A stretch of 64,000 bases of DNA from Planctomycetota bacterium (GTDB taxonomy: Bacteria > Planctomycetota > PLA2 > JAEUHO01). Where the stretch lies: the NCBI GenBank assembly GCA_020851795.1, contig JADZCA010000024.1:1-64000 (forward strand), given 5' to 3'. Below the pieces are notes generated by a model. The model was not told the origin of the DNA. It saw only the letters and a program-made list of their open reading frames with translations, and did not search any database. Positions 1 through 7,509 of the stretch are shown here, piece after piece; positions within the stretch are counted from its first letter, which is position 1, and the number at the start of each line of letters is the position of its first letter. Position numbers and translations under genes: made by a program.

Positions 1-92
1 CCGGCCAAGCAGGTCCACCGCGCGGGCGAGCTGAGGCTTGCTTCGCCGGGCTCCCCCTGGGCTCCCCTTCCCGGTCACTACCGGGAGGCCCC

Positions 93-1673
93 ATGGGCGC
101 ACACAGGACCGACATGCACCGACTTCAGGAACTCGTCCGTCTCCATCGGCTGGGCCGCAGCCGGCGTGACATCGCCCGGCTCCTTGGCATGGGGCGTGAC
201 ACGATCGCGACCTACCGGGGTGCTCTCGAGAAGGCCGGGCTGCTCGACGGCGACGCGGCGCAGCTGCCGCCGTTCGACGCGCTCAAGGAGGCCGTCACGG
301 CGAACGCTCCTCCTGCGCCGCCGCCCCCGCAACAGCGGTCGAGCCTCGAGCGCTTTCGGCCCGACGTCGACCGACTGCGGAAGAGCGGCGCGGGGCCGAC
401 GGCCATCCACGACTGGCTGCGCCTCCACCAGGAGGGCTACGCGGGGAGCGTCTCGGCCGTCAAGCGGCTCGTGGCGCGACTGGCGCGCGCCGACGGCGTG
501 TGCCCCGAGGACGTCGCGATCGCGGTCGAGACCGTGCCCGGGGAGGTGGCGCAGGTCGACTTCGGCTACGCCGGGACCCGGCTCGATCCCGCCACCGGCG
601 AACGCCGCAAGACGTGGCTGTTCGTGATGACGCTGGGATTCAGCCGCCACACGTTCGCGGAGCTCGTGTTCGACCAGACGGTCGAGACCTGGGTGCGCAT
701 GCACGTGCGGGCGTTCGAGTACTTCGAGTCTGTGCCGCGGGTGATCGTGCCCGACAACCTCAAGGCCGCCGTGATCCGGGCGGCGTTCGGAGCCTCTGAC
801 ACGGCGGTGCTGCACCGCACCTACCGTGAGCTCGCCCGCCACTACGGGTTCCAGATCGACCCGACGCCGCCGCGGTCGCCCGAGAAGAAGGGCAAGGTCG
901 AGCGCGGCGTCGGCTACATCCGGCGCAACTTCCTGGCGACGCACGACCCGAAGGAGTTCGACGCCGAGCAGACGCGCGCGGCGCTCGCCCGGTGGTTGCG
1001 AGAGGTCGCGGGGACGCGGCGCCACGCCGTGACCGGCCGTGCGCCGGCGGAGCTCTTCGCCGAGCGCGAGCTCGCCGCGATGCTCCCGTTGCCGCGGACG
1101 GCGTACGAGGTCGTGCTCTGGCGGGACGCTCGCGTCCAGCGTGACGTGCACGTCCAGGTCGAGGGTGCCTTCTACTCGGTTCCGTGGCCCCACATGGGCC
1201 AGGCCGTGAAGGTGCGCCTGACGCGAGCGACCGTGACGATCTTCCTCGCCGACGCGGTCGTGGCGACGCACGCGCGCGCCTCGCGAGGCCGGCGCGTGAC
1301 CGTGGAGGCGCACCTGCCCGAGCACCGCGGCGACCTGCGCCACCGCTCGATCGAGCACTGGCTCGTGCGTGCGGCGCGCGTCGGCCCCGCCGTGCGGGGC
1401 CTCGTCGACGACATCGTCGGCGACGACGACGTGCTGAGCCCGTTGCGGCGCGTGCAGGCCGTCGTGGCGCTGCTCGAAGCGCAGCCGCGCGAGCGCGCCG
1501 AGCGGACGGCGGACCGCGCCCGACACTTCGGATGCCACGACGCTCGCGGCATCCGCGGCATCCTCACCCGGGACCTCGATCTGGCGGCGCCCGTGGCGAC
1601 CCCGACCGAGCCGGGGTGGATCACCGGCGCGCGTTTCGCGCGCCGGCCGGCGTCCCCGACAACGGAGTCCTGA
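93..1673 (+). CDS. istA: IS21-family transposase IstA
   Basis: This is a DDE-type transposase that cuts and joins the ends of the IS21 element together with its helper ATPase IstB. The 526-residue length is normal for IstA. An N-terminal helix-turn-helix (about residues 5-50) precedes an integrase-core domain. The acidic triad is visible as QVDFG (D about 156), VPDNLK (D about 221) and GKVERG (E about 269). The C-terminal third contains the segment with RDVHVQVEGAFYSVP, as in the Mu-transposase C-terminal region. The ATG at 93 is preceded by GGGAGG. The stop is followed after one base by the istB start, so the two are translated as a unit. No frameshift is visible. Confidence 0.95.
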   Translation: MGAHRTDMHRLQELVRLHRLGRSRRDIARLLGMGRDTIATYRGALEKAGLLDGDAAQLPPFDALKEAVTANAPPAPPPPQQRSSLERFRPDVDRLRKSGAGPTAIHDWLRLHQEGYAGSVSAVKRLVARLARADGVCPEDVAIAVETVPGEVAQVDFGYAGTRLDPATGERRKTWLFVMTLGFSRHTFAELVFDQTVETWVRMHVRAFEYFESVPRVIVPDNLKAAVIRAAFGASDTAVLHRTYRELARHYGFQIDPTPPRSPEKKGKVERGVGYIRRNFLATHDPKEFDAEQTRAALARWLREVAGTRRHAVTGRAPAELFAERELAAMLPLPRTAYEVVLWRDARVQRDVHVQVEGAFYSVPWPHMGQAVKVRLTRATVTIFLADAVVATHARASRGRRVTVEAHLPEHRGDLRHRSIEHWLVRAARVGPAVRGLVDDIVGDDDVLSPLRRVQAVVALLEAQPRERAERTADRARHFGCHDARGIRGILTRDLDLAAPVATPTEPGWITGARFARRPASPTTES

Positions 1674-1674
1674 C

Positions 1675-2421
1675 ATGGCCTTGAACGACGAGCTCGTGCC
1701 CGTGCTGAAGAAGCTGCGGCTCTCCGGCATCCTCGCCACCTCCGACCTGCGCATGAAGGAGGCGGTCGACCAGGACCTCTCCCACGGCGAGTTCCTCTGG
1801 CGCCTGCTCGGCGACGAGGTCGCTCGGCGCGACGGCAAGCAGGTCGACGCGCGGCTGCGGCGCGCCGCCTTCGAGGGCGTCAAGCGCCTCGAGGACTTCG
1901 AGTGGAACTTCAACCCGGGCATCCCCCGGGCGCGGATCATCGAACTTGCGACCTGCGCGTTCGTGGAGCGGCACGAGAACGCCCTCTTCGTGGGACCGAC
2001 CGGCGTCGGGAAGAGCCATCTCGCGCAGGCGCTCGGCGAGCGGGCGTGTCGCGCGGGCTACAACGTGCTCTACGTGCCGGCGCACCGCATGCTCGCCTCG
2101 CTGCGGGCCTCGCGGGCGGACCAGAGCTATGACCGCAAGCTCGCGCGACTCACCTCACCGGAACTCCTCATCATCGACGATGTCGGCCTGCGGCCGCTGA
2201 CCGGCGACGAGCCGATCGACCTCTACGAGGTGATCCGCGCTCGCTACGAACGAGGCTCCATGATCCTGACGTCGAACCGCGCCGTCGAGGAGTGGTACCC
2301 GCTCTTCAAGGACGAGCTCATGGCCTCGGCCGCGATGGACCGGCTGCTCCACCGCGCGCACGTCGTGGTGATGGAAGGCGACTCGTTCCGCAACCCGCCC
2401 AAGACGCGCAAGGCGTCCTGA
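1675..2421 (+). CDS. istB: IS21-family helper ATPase IstB
   Basis: This AAA+ ATPase assists the IstA transposase by selecting and remodelling target DNA. It has 248 residues, the usual IstB length. A Walker A motif GPTGVGKS (about residues 103-110) and a Walker B motif LLIIDDVG (about 163-170) are intact, followed by TSNRAVEEW, the sensor-type segment typical of IstB. The ATG lies one base after the istA stop. Downstream is the non-coding right end of the insertion sequence. Nothing suggests loss of function. Confidence 0.95.
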   Translation: MALNDELVPVLKKLRLSGILATSDLRMKEAVDQDLSHGEFLWRLLGDEVARRDGKQVDARLRRAAFEGVKRLEDFEWNFNPGIPRARIIELATCAFVERHENALFVGPTGVGKSHLAQALGERACRAGYNVLYVPAHRMLASLRASRADQSYDRKLARLTSPELLIIDDVGLRPLTGDEPIDLYEVIRARYERGSMILTSNRAVEEWYPLFKDELMASAAMDRLLHRAHVVVMEGDSFRNPPKTRKAS

Positions 2422-2434
2422 GCCGCCCCGGGGA

Positions 2435-2601
2435 GTGGACCTGCTTGGCCGAGCTGACGTGCCGCCGCGCCCGCGGGGAAACGGCCATCCTGCCAAGCGC
2501 CCGACGCCCCAACTTCGAGACCGGTCCGGCCTTCGTGCCAGGACCTCACCCTGGACCCGCTTGGCCGAGCCAGGGTGGACCTGATGACCCGAGCCTTGAC
2601 A
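2435..2601. repeat. Right-end repeats of the IS21 element
   Basis: GTGGACCTGCTTGGCC at 2435-2450 is an exact inverted match to 3-18. A second, one-mismatch version (GGACCCGCTTGGCC) is at 2553-2566, and a third partial GGTGGACCTGATGACC follows. IS21 elements normally carry several such transposase-binding repeats at each end. The end of the element is inferred from the TTGACA at 2596-2601. Confidence 0.7.
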
Positions 2602-2640
2602 CACCTCAAACCCGCCAAGTTCCGGCCTCGGAGCCCGTTT

Positions 2641-3066
2641 TCAGGTTTCCCCCCGATCCCGTGAGAATGTGGACGGTCCCCGCGCCCCGCCGTAGGCGGC
2701 CGAGGCGTGAGAGCTCGAGGTCCCCCCCACCCCCCCGGATCGCCGCTCGGCCGCGTTCTTCAGACCGTGGCACGGTCCGCAGAGGGGCTGGCAGTTCCCC
2801 AGGTCGTACGCGAGGTCGGGGCGGGCGCGCACGCCGACGACGTGGTCCACCTGCACCGCGAGCTCGGTGCGCCCCGCGGCCGCACACGTACGGCACAGGG
2901 GTTCGTCGCGGAGAAGGCGCGCACGCAGCGCCTTCCATCGGGCGGACGACACGACCGCGTCCTCGACGCCGCGGTCGGGGTCACCGCGGCGGGCGCGGTT
3001 GTACTCCGCGTCCGCGGCACGACGGCGGTGGAGGATCCCAGCGAGAGTGCGCGGCTTCGACGGCAT
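2641..3066 (-). CDS. HNH endonuclease, phage-type (intact copy)
   Basis: This is a small HNH nuclease of the kind found next to phage terminase genes, where it nicks or cuts DNA during packaging, and in mobile elements. Within its 141 residues the zinc knuckle pairs C58/C61 and C96/C99 bracket the catalytic region with D74-H75, N91 and H100, so the active site is complete. The N-terminus is MPSKPRTLA. Two relatives lie in this window: a truncated one at 3489-3728 and a frameshifted one at 42778-43259. All three share similar upstream DNA. Here the linker after the core contains C7-A-C7 on the plus strand, which keeps the frame open. The IS21 element has inserted just beyond the gene's end. 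Confidence 0.85.
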   Translation of the reverse strand: MPSKPRTLAGILHRRRAADAEYNRARRGDPDRGVEDAVVSSARWKALRARLLRDEPLCRTCAAAGRTELAVQVDHVVGVRARPDLAYDLGNCQPLCGPCHGLKNAAERRSGGVGGTSSSHASAAYGGARGPSTFSRDRGET

Positions 3067-3147
3067 GACGCCTCGGCACGCGCCGGCTGGGTTCAGCGCG
3101 AAAGAAGCCTACCATGAGGTCTCCCCTCCCGAACCCGCAGGAACGAC

Positions 3148-3510
3148 GTGGGCCTCGATCAGCGCGACAAGATCGACTTCCTCAGCATCGAGAAGGACGG
3201 GGAGGCAATTGTCCTGACGCTCGTCGCCTATCCGCTTGTAGGTGACGAGTTGGGGCACCTCCACATGCTGGAGGTGAAGATCAAGCGGTACCTCGACTTC
3301 GTCGGAAGCGGTGAGGCACATGAAGTCGCCCGACGGCTGTCGGCGAAACTGGCTACCGCCGCCAAGGTACGGATCGACATCGTCTCGCCAGCGGGCCTCA
3401 GCACCCAGCACGGAGCAGCCTTCCTCAGGCACTGGAAGGGGGTAGCGGGCGAGGAAGGTGTCGAATTGAGCGTCCGCTCCGTCAGGACTCAGGACTTCCC
3501 AGCGGACTGA
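3148..3510 (+). CDS. DUF6572-like small protein
   Basis: A 120-residue protein of unknown function. The opening pattern (LDQRDKIDFLSIEKDGEAIVL) and the overall alpha/beta layout resemble DUF6572 proteins, which are about 100 residues long and often scattered among toxin-immunity and accessory genes. That match is from memory of the family, not a search. There is no signal peptide or membrane segment. The start is a GTG at 3148. The 3' end overlaps the end of the convergent HNH remnant by about 20 bases. Its neighbours are all accessory genes, so it is probably cargo. Confidence 0.6.
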   Translation: MGLDQRDKIDFLSIEKDGEAIVLTLVAYPLVGDELGHLHMLEVKIKRYLDFVGSGEAHEVARRLSAKLATAAKVRIDIVSPAGLSTQHGAAFLRHWKGVAGEEGVELSVRSVRTQDFPAD

Positions 3511-3728
3511 GCAACGCCTCCATGCTTCGTTTCACGTCCATGGGGAGGGGGTCGTGGGCCCTGGCTCGCGGGCCGCTCCGGCTTCGGGACCTCGGCACGG
3601 ACGGCGGTCCACCTCGAGGAGCGGTAGACGGCGGCGGGCGCGGGATCGCGGCGGCGCTTGTTGTACTCCGCGTCGCCAACGCGACGGGGGCGCAGGATCC
3701 CAGCGAGCGAACGCGGCTTCGACGGCAT
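3489..3728 (-). pseudogene. Truncated HNH endonuclease remnant
   Basis: The first 50 or so residues (MPSKPRSLAGILRPRR, then RSSRWTAVRAEV) match the N-termini of the HNH proteins at 2641-3066 and 42778-43259. The sequence then diverges and stops at 79 residues, so both zinc knuckles and the catalytic HNH core are missing. The upstream DNA (about 3729-3780) also matches the upstream DNA of the other two copies, so the promoter and start were duplicated with the gene before it decayed. It is unlikely to encode a working nuclease. Confidence 0.75.
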
Positions 3729-3815
3729 GCTGCTGCCTCGGCACGCGCCCGCTGGGTTGAGCGCGTGGGCAGAATACCATGACCCGTCCCCGGGATCCGC
3801 CGAAGGCCAACAGGC

Positions 3816-4364
3816 ATGCCGTTTCTATTCTTCGCGACGAGGCAGGATCTTCTGGCCGCTCTGCTCGAAGCGGAGCAGAAGCAGGCCGTCAGATACGTGC
3901 TCGCCGCGGCCAACGAGACGGGCAAGACGCAGCAGTACCTGACCGCCGCGGAGATTCCAGATCTCGGGGTCGCAGACCACCCGAACGCGATCGCCTGCCG
4001 CGGCTACCTCGTCACCGAGCGGGCGCGGAGCGTTGCGCCGCGCAGGGTCGTTTCGAACGATGGGGCAGTCTGGTACGCCATCGACCAGATGATCAACCCG
4101 AACACGATCGAGGTCTCTCCTGGCGGACTCTGGGAGGGCACTGTGCTTCTTAACGGTCGAGTGGAGACAGTCTCTGGGTCAGAGTGCGCCAGGACCCTGC
4201 TCAAGACGTTCCGCAGCGCAATTCGGAAACGCTGCAGCAAGATTGGCGCTTACTGGGTTGGGTCCGAGGCAGGCGCGCTGCTCGATGCGGGGAAGCGCCT
4301 AACGATGGGCGTGCAGTGTCCCCCTGGCTACGATCTCAAGCGCGACAAGACGAAGCGGGGCTGA
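3816..4364 (+). CDS. Hypothetical protein, 182 residues
   Basis: I do not recognise a family. The protein is soluble-looking, with no signal peptide or membrane helix, and has a helical N-terminal stretch (about residues 7-35) followed by a mixed region with several cysteines and tryptophans. It lies between the HNH remnant and the convergent CPCC protein, within a run of small unrelated accessory genes. The base composition is a little lower in GC than the neighbouring element genes, which fits recent acquisition. Start at ATG 3816; an alternative start is not excluded. Confidence 0.6.
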   Translation: MPFLFFATRQDLLAALLEAEQKQAVRYVLAAANETGKTQQYLTAAEIPDLGVADHPNAIACRGYLVTERARSVAPRRVVSNDGAVWYAIDQMINPNTIEVSPGGLWEGTVLLNGRVETVSGSECARTLLKTFRSAIRKRCSKIGAYWVGSEAGALLDAGKRLTMGVQCPPGYDLKRDKTKRG

Positions 4365-4374
4365 AGCGACTGAG

Positions 4375-4869
4375 TCAGTGGCTCCAGATAGCGCGCAATC
4401 TCTGCAGCAACGTCCGTACTTCTCCCTCCATGACGAGTGGAAGTTCGACCTCGCGCGCCCAGCGGTAGGGCTCGAGCTTCTCGACAATCTGTCGCTTCAA
4501 CTGCGCTTGCTGCTCCCTCTCAACCGAGAGCGCGTTGATTTCGTGTTCCGGATCGTACATCGATCCATATGCCGTCCAATTGGCGCGAGCCGCAGCCAGA
4601 GAGTAGTGCTTGTTCGGGCCACCTCGAACAACGGTGGCATCGTGGTCGTCTTGGCCATCATCCTCCCACCAGCACAGGTCGCAGATGTCATAGCCACCAC
4701 GGTCCGCCAGCGTCGGATAGCCGCAGCAAGGACATGTGTAGGTGACGCCAGCCTCTGCTGGGCGCGTGACGCCCGACTCCACCTGCTCCACGTAGCGATG
4801 GAACCACGCGCGTCGGCGCTGAAGTTCGCTCTCGCTCGGCCGGTCGGATCTCTCGTCTGACTGTGCCAT
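4375..4869 (-). CDS. CPCC family cysteine-rich protein
   Basis: A 164-residue protein with the hallmark CPCCG motif (C46, C48, C49) followed by YDICDLCWWEDDGQDD (C63, C66). Together these form the likely metal-binding site of the Cys-rich CPCC family. Members are small cytoplasmic proteins of unknown role that often appear near toxin-immunity and contact-dependent systems. The N-terminal 40 residues are charged and helical, and the C-terminal 60 are a helical extension. It converges with the 182-residue gene, the ends being 10 bases apart. No toxin partner is evident beside it. Confidence 0.8.
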   Translation of the reverse strand: MAQSDERSDRPSESELQRRRAWFHRYVEQVESGVTRPAEAGVTYTCPCCGYPTLADRGGYDICDLCWWEDDGQDDHDATVVRGGPNKHYSLAAARANWTAYGSMYDPEHEINALSVEREQQAQLKRQIVEKLEPYRWAREVELPLVMEGEVRTLLQRLRAIWSH

Positions 4870-4942
4870 CGACCGAGAGGATACCCCACGGGCGGACTCC
4901 CCTTGAGCAGCCGGTCACGCCGCGTCGCGGCACCTGCGGGGC

Positions 4943-5185
4943 CTACGTGAGCAGCACGAGGGCCCCGGCAGCACATGCCAACACGAGAAGTACTGCGATG
5001 AGGATCCGTCGATTCCGCCGTCGGATCTTCAGGCGGCGATGCGCGGCCAACAGTTCACGCAGTTGGGGGGAGTCCTCCTCGCCCGTGAAGTCGAGCCAGT
5101 CCGCCTCGGCCATCGCAGCCCACAGGATCGCGAACTCCGGGTCGCGTCGTGCGTCGTCGGGGGAGAGGGTGGGCTTGGCGGGCAT
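4943..5185 (-). CDS. Small tail-anchored-like membrane protein, unknown function
   Basis: An 80-residue protein with a charged cytoplasmic-looking N-terminal part and a basic stretch (RRLKIRRRNRR, about residues 49-59). It ends in one clear hydrophobic segment (ILIAVLLVLACAAGALVLL, about 61-79) at the very C-terminus. That layout suggests a single-pass or tail-anchored membrane protein. I recognise no family. It lies upstream on the same strand of the unrelated CPCC gene and just outside the left homology limit of element 1. Confidence 0.5.
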   Translation of the reverse strand: MPAKPTLSPDDARRDPEFAILWAAMAEADWLDFTGEEDSPQLRELLAAHRRLKIRRRNRRILIAVLLVLACAAGALVLLT

Positions 5186-5213
5186 CGTCGGAGGCCATCG
5201 TAGCGCCCTGGCA

Positions 5214-5345
5214 CTACCGCACCGCCCCCTCGAACAGCACGGCCCCGTCCTTGTCGTGCAGCGTCACCCGCACGACCTCCCCCGCGGGGACGCCCCGGTC
5301 GACGCGGATCTGCGACGCCACGCGCCAGACGAGGAGACGGTTCAC
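5214..5345 (-). CDS. Short conserved element protein (43 residues), homologous to the C-terminus of the 45893-46204 product
   Basis: The 43 residues (WRVASQIRVDRGVPAGEVVR, then VTLHDKDGAVLFEGAVR) align almost end to end with the last 43 residues of the 103-residue protein at 45893-46204. The GTG at 5345 overlaps the stop of the upstream gene (GTGA), the same coupling as in element 2. The roughly 60-residue N-terminal part present in element 2 is absent, so this is either a minimal functional version or a deletion product. Function is unknown; the segment looks like a small beta-rich domain. Confidence 0.55.
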   Translation of the reverse strand: MNRLLVWRVASQIRVDRGVPAGEVVRVTLHDKDGAVLFEGAVR

Positions 5346-5617
5346 CAGACATCCCCCCGCTCGAGCGGCCACCCATCCGGGCCCGCGACCCCGGTGAGCG
5401 ACGTGCATCCGGACGCACACCGCAGGATCCCGAGGTCCTCCGGCCATGCGCGCACGTCCTCGACGGTCACGCGCGCGACCTTCTGCCCCGAGAGGTCGCG
5501 GCCCGTGTAGAGGGCGGTCTGACCGGCGCACCGGTTGCAGACCCGGCGCCCGCCGTCGCCCCAGTAGACGGCGCCCGGCACCAGGAGCGGACGCGGGGTC
5601 GAGTTGCGCGTGGCCAT
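5342..5617 (-). CDS. Conserved element protein with cysteine pairs, unknown function
   Basis: This 91-residue protein is strongly similar to the one at 46201-46473. The shared segments include RPLLVPGAVYWGDGGRRVC, CAGQTALYTGRDLSGQ and the C-terminal GVAGPDGWPLERGDVW. A CxxC pair near residues 28-31 and two further cysteines near 69-73 suggest a metal-binding fold. It overlaps the next gene by 4 bp (GTGA). The pair is divergent from the main plus-strand operon, so it may be independently regulated. No database family is recognised. Confidence 0.7.
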   Translation of the reverse strand: MATRNSTPRPLLVPGAVYWGDGGRRVCNRCAGQTALYTGRDLSGQKVARVTVEDVRAWPEDLGILRCASGCTSLTGVAGPDGWPLERGDVW

Positions 5618-5619
5618 GA

Positions 5620-5895
5620 TCACCGGCCCTCCGCCTTGGCGATCGCGGTGCGGAGCAGGTTCGCCACCCGCTGCGCGTCCTCGTCGTCGTTGACTTCGAA
5701 GAACGCGAGGGCCTCGCGCGCCGAGCCCGCGAGGTCGGCGGCGGCGCGGTGGAGCGCGCAGGGCTCCGTCGCGAACTCGAGGAGGCACCCCGGGCAGCAG
5801 CCCGGGGGGACGCGTCGGGTCGAAGTGGGGTGCGCGTCGACCTGCTCGGCGGCGGTGCGACGCCGGGAAGCCCGGTCGTCGGGGGTGCTGTTCAT
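5620..5895 (-). CDS. Hypothetical 91-residue protein with CCPGC motif
   Basis: A cytoplasmic-looking protein with a disordered, basic first 40 residues, a GCCPGC cysteine cluster near the middle and a helical C-terminus (about residues 60-90). The ATG at 5895 was chosen over an upstream start because GAGGA lies seven bases before it. It is the first gene of the minus-strand set of element 1 and ends two bases before the start of the 91-residue cysteine-pair protein. Element 2 has no counterpart at this position, so it is element 1 specific. Function unknown. Confidence 0.5.
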   Translation of the reverse strand: MNSTPDDRASRRRTAAEQVDAHPTSTRRVPPGCCPGCLLEFATEPCALHRAAADLAGSAREALAFFEVNDDEDAQRVANLLRTAIAKAEGR

Positions 5896-6220
5896 GTCGC
5901 GGTCCTCGTCGGCCACCGGCGGACCAGCCCGCCGGGGCACGGACACAACAGGGCTCTGACCGGGGGGATCCGCCAGAGGAATCCGGCGTGGAATCGCCAG
6001 AAGTCCTTCTCTCCCAGCAGCTTGCGTTCTGTAAGCGCCCGCCGGCGCACCTGGCCCGAGAGAGCCGCGTGCCGCCGTCCGGGCCGCCCCTGTCCCCCCG
6101 TCGCGTCAACATGCGCGGCCCTGGCGACCTCGGGCCGATAGGGCGTCCCCGCCGCCGCCACATCCGCGCGGTCGAGGCGCCGTCGAGCTCACAGGGGCCA
6201 CCGGGGCGCCGGAGTTCTCG
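5896..6220. other. Divergent intergenic region of element 1
   Basis: This 325-bp stretch separates the minus-strand small genes from the plus-strand operon and must hold promoters for both directions. A GGAG lies six bases before the ATG at 6221. I see no strong sigma-70 type boxes, no long hairpin and none of the GGTTTCGTCGCC repeats that fill the corresponding region of element 2. Confidence 0.4.
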
Positions 6221-7144
6221 ATGAGCGCGCCGCGTCCGCCGCTACAGAAGGACCCCTACGTCCTCCAGATCGCCGACCGCCTGCTGGCGCTCGCGCGGTA
6301 CCTGATGCCACTCCTTGGCGGCAGGGTGCCGCCGCTCGAGCTGATCAAGGACGTCGAGAAAACGCTGAAGGAGCGTCGCCGCAACGGCTCGATCGAGGAC
6401 TGCTGGGTCGTCGTCGGCGTGGAGATCTCGCCGAGCGTCAGGAAGGATCTCCGAAGGCAGGTGAGGCGGATCGAGTCGTACGCCGCCTGGGTCCTGTCCG
6501 ACCTCGACGCGGCCCTCGGGATGTGCCCGCCCGTGACGGCCGAGCAGGAGAAGCGGTTCGCGCGGCGCGCGGCGCAGATGGACCGGGGCACCTCGTGGCT
6601 CAAGGAGGCCGAAGACCGGCTTCGCGAGGCGAACGTCGACCGCTCGTGGATCCGAGGCGTGATCGCGGAGGATCTTCCCGGCCTGCGCCGCTACTCGATG
6701 AGCGTCGTCAAGACTCTCCACTACCTCGCCCGCAGGCTGAAGGGCCAGATCGGCGAGGAACCCGAAGTCGTGGAGTACGAGGACTCGAAGCCGACGCCCG
6801 ATCCGGCGACGGTTCCTCCGGCAGTCCTGGGCATCGACCAGCGCGGGGATACGCGCGTCCTGACGCTCACTCCCGACGGCGGAAATGCCGTCTGCCTGCG
6901 CTACGCGAACGGGCAGTACCGGAACGACTGCGTCCGTCGTGGGACCGCGCCGGGGAACATCGTGATCGCCGCGGCGCTCGGCCGAACGCTCCTCGACGTG
7001 ACCGCAGACTCGTGGCGGCGCGCATGCCGCGCAGTGGTGGCGTCGACGGAGGGACGCATCGAGCTTCGGGGCACGGCCGGGTGTCCCCGATTCTCCTGCC
7101 GCGTCGTCCTCTCGGAGGCCCTCGCGGGTCTCGAAGCGTCGTAG
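6221..7144 (+). CDS. Hypothetical protein of element 1, 307 residues
   Basis: I do not recognise a family. The N-terminal two thirds are rich in charged amphipathic helices (about residues 10-195, with likely coiled-coil stretches such as the KDVEKTLKERRR region). The last 100 residues (from VLGIDQRGDTRVLTLTPDG) look like a beta-rich domain with paired cysteines. It occupies the position taken in element 2 by the unrelated-looking 604-residue protein. The start ATG has GGAG six bases upstream. It is the first gene of the plus-strand operon and is separated by 152 bases from the HTH gene. Confidence 0.6.
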   Translation: MSAPRPPLQKDPYVLQIADRLLALARYLMPLLGGRVPPLELIKDVEKTLKERRRNGSIEDCWVVVGVEISPSVRKDLRRQVRRIESYAAWVLSDLDAALGMCPPVTAEQEKRFARRAAQMDRGTSWLKEAEDRLREANVDRSWIRGVIAEDLPGLRRYSMSVVKTLHYLARRLKGQIGEEPEVVEYEDSKPTPDPATVPPAVLGIDQRGDTRVLTLTPDGGNAVCLRYANGQYRNDCVRRGTAPGNIVIAAALGRTLLDVTADSWRRACRAVVASTEGRIELRGTAGCPRFSCRVVLSEALAGLEAS

Positions 7145-7248
7145 GTCTGTCCTTCGCGCCGCTATCGCCTCTCGTGCTTCTTGTGCGCTTCACTCAGCAC
7201 ACGCAACCACAAACAGCACCTTGGAGCATGAGCCAGAGGGCGTAGGGT

Positions 7249-7276
7249 GCGTGCACGCGGGCGCGAGAGTGCGCAC
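7249..7276. promoter_or_regulatory. Paired palindromes upstream of the HTH gene, possible operator
   Basis: GCGTGCACGC (7249-7258) and GTGCGCAC (7269-7276) are perfect palindromes, 20 bases apart start to start, and end 20 bases before the HTH start codon. They are well placed to be operator sites for the HTH protein or another element regulator. In such GC-rich DNA, short palindromes can occur by chance. Confidence 0.35.
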
Positions 7277-7296
7277 GCGCTGCAAGGAACGCCCTC

Positions 7297-7506
7297 ATGC
7301 CGACTCCTCCTGACCGCACTCCGCAGACAGAACTCCTCACCGTTGCGCAAGTCGCCACGCGCCTGAGCATCTCGCAGCGGGCCGTCTGGGCGATGATCGC
7401 CGACGGGCGCCTGCCCGCAATCCGATTGGGCCATCGCGCGACGCGTGTCGACGCCGCCGACGTCGAGCGGCTGATCGCCGAGGCGAGGGCGCGGTCGGGT
7501 CGCTGA
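7297..7506 (+). CDS. Helix-turn-helix excisionase/MerR-type DNA-binding protein
   Basis: A 69-residue protein made almost entirely of one winged HTH of the excisionase-like (HTH_17) kind: LLTVAQVATRLSISQRAVWA for the helix-turn-helix, then GRLPAIRLGHRATRVDAADV for the wing and next helix. Such proteins bend DNA for excision or regulate the element. A clear ribosome site (AAGGAA) lies seven bases before the ATG. The replication protein starts four bases after its stop, so the two are coupled. The element 2 counterpart is at 49079-49288. Confidence 0.85.
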   Translation: MPTPPDRTPQTELLTVAQVATRLSISQRAVWAMIADGRLPAIRLGHRATRVDAADVERLIAEARARSGR

Positions 7507-7509
7507 GCC

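Larger units (their letters stand above)
1..2601 (+). mobile_element. IS21-family insertion sequence, left tip outside the window
   Basis: The istA-istB gene pair is flanked by repeats typical of IS21 ends. A 16-bp sequence at 3-18 (GGCCAAGCAGGTCCAC) reappears as its exact reverse complement at 2435-2450. A diverged copy lies at 2553-2566, and a further GGTGGACCTG lies near 2574. The right tip is probably near 2601, where reading inward gives TGTCAAGGCTCGGG. The matching outer left tip is not seen, so the element begins upstream of base 1. It sits directly downstream of the HNH gene that ends at 2641. Both transposition genes look intact. Confidence 0.85.
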
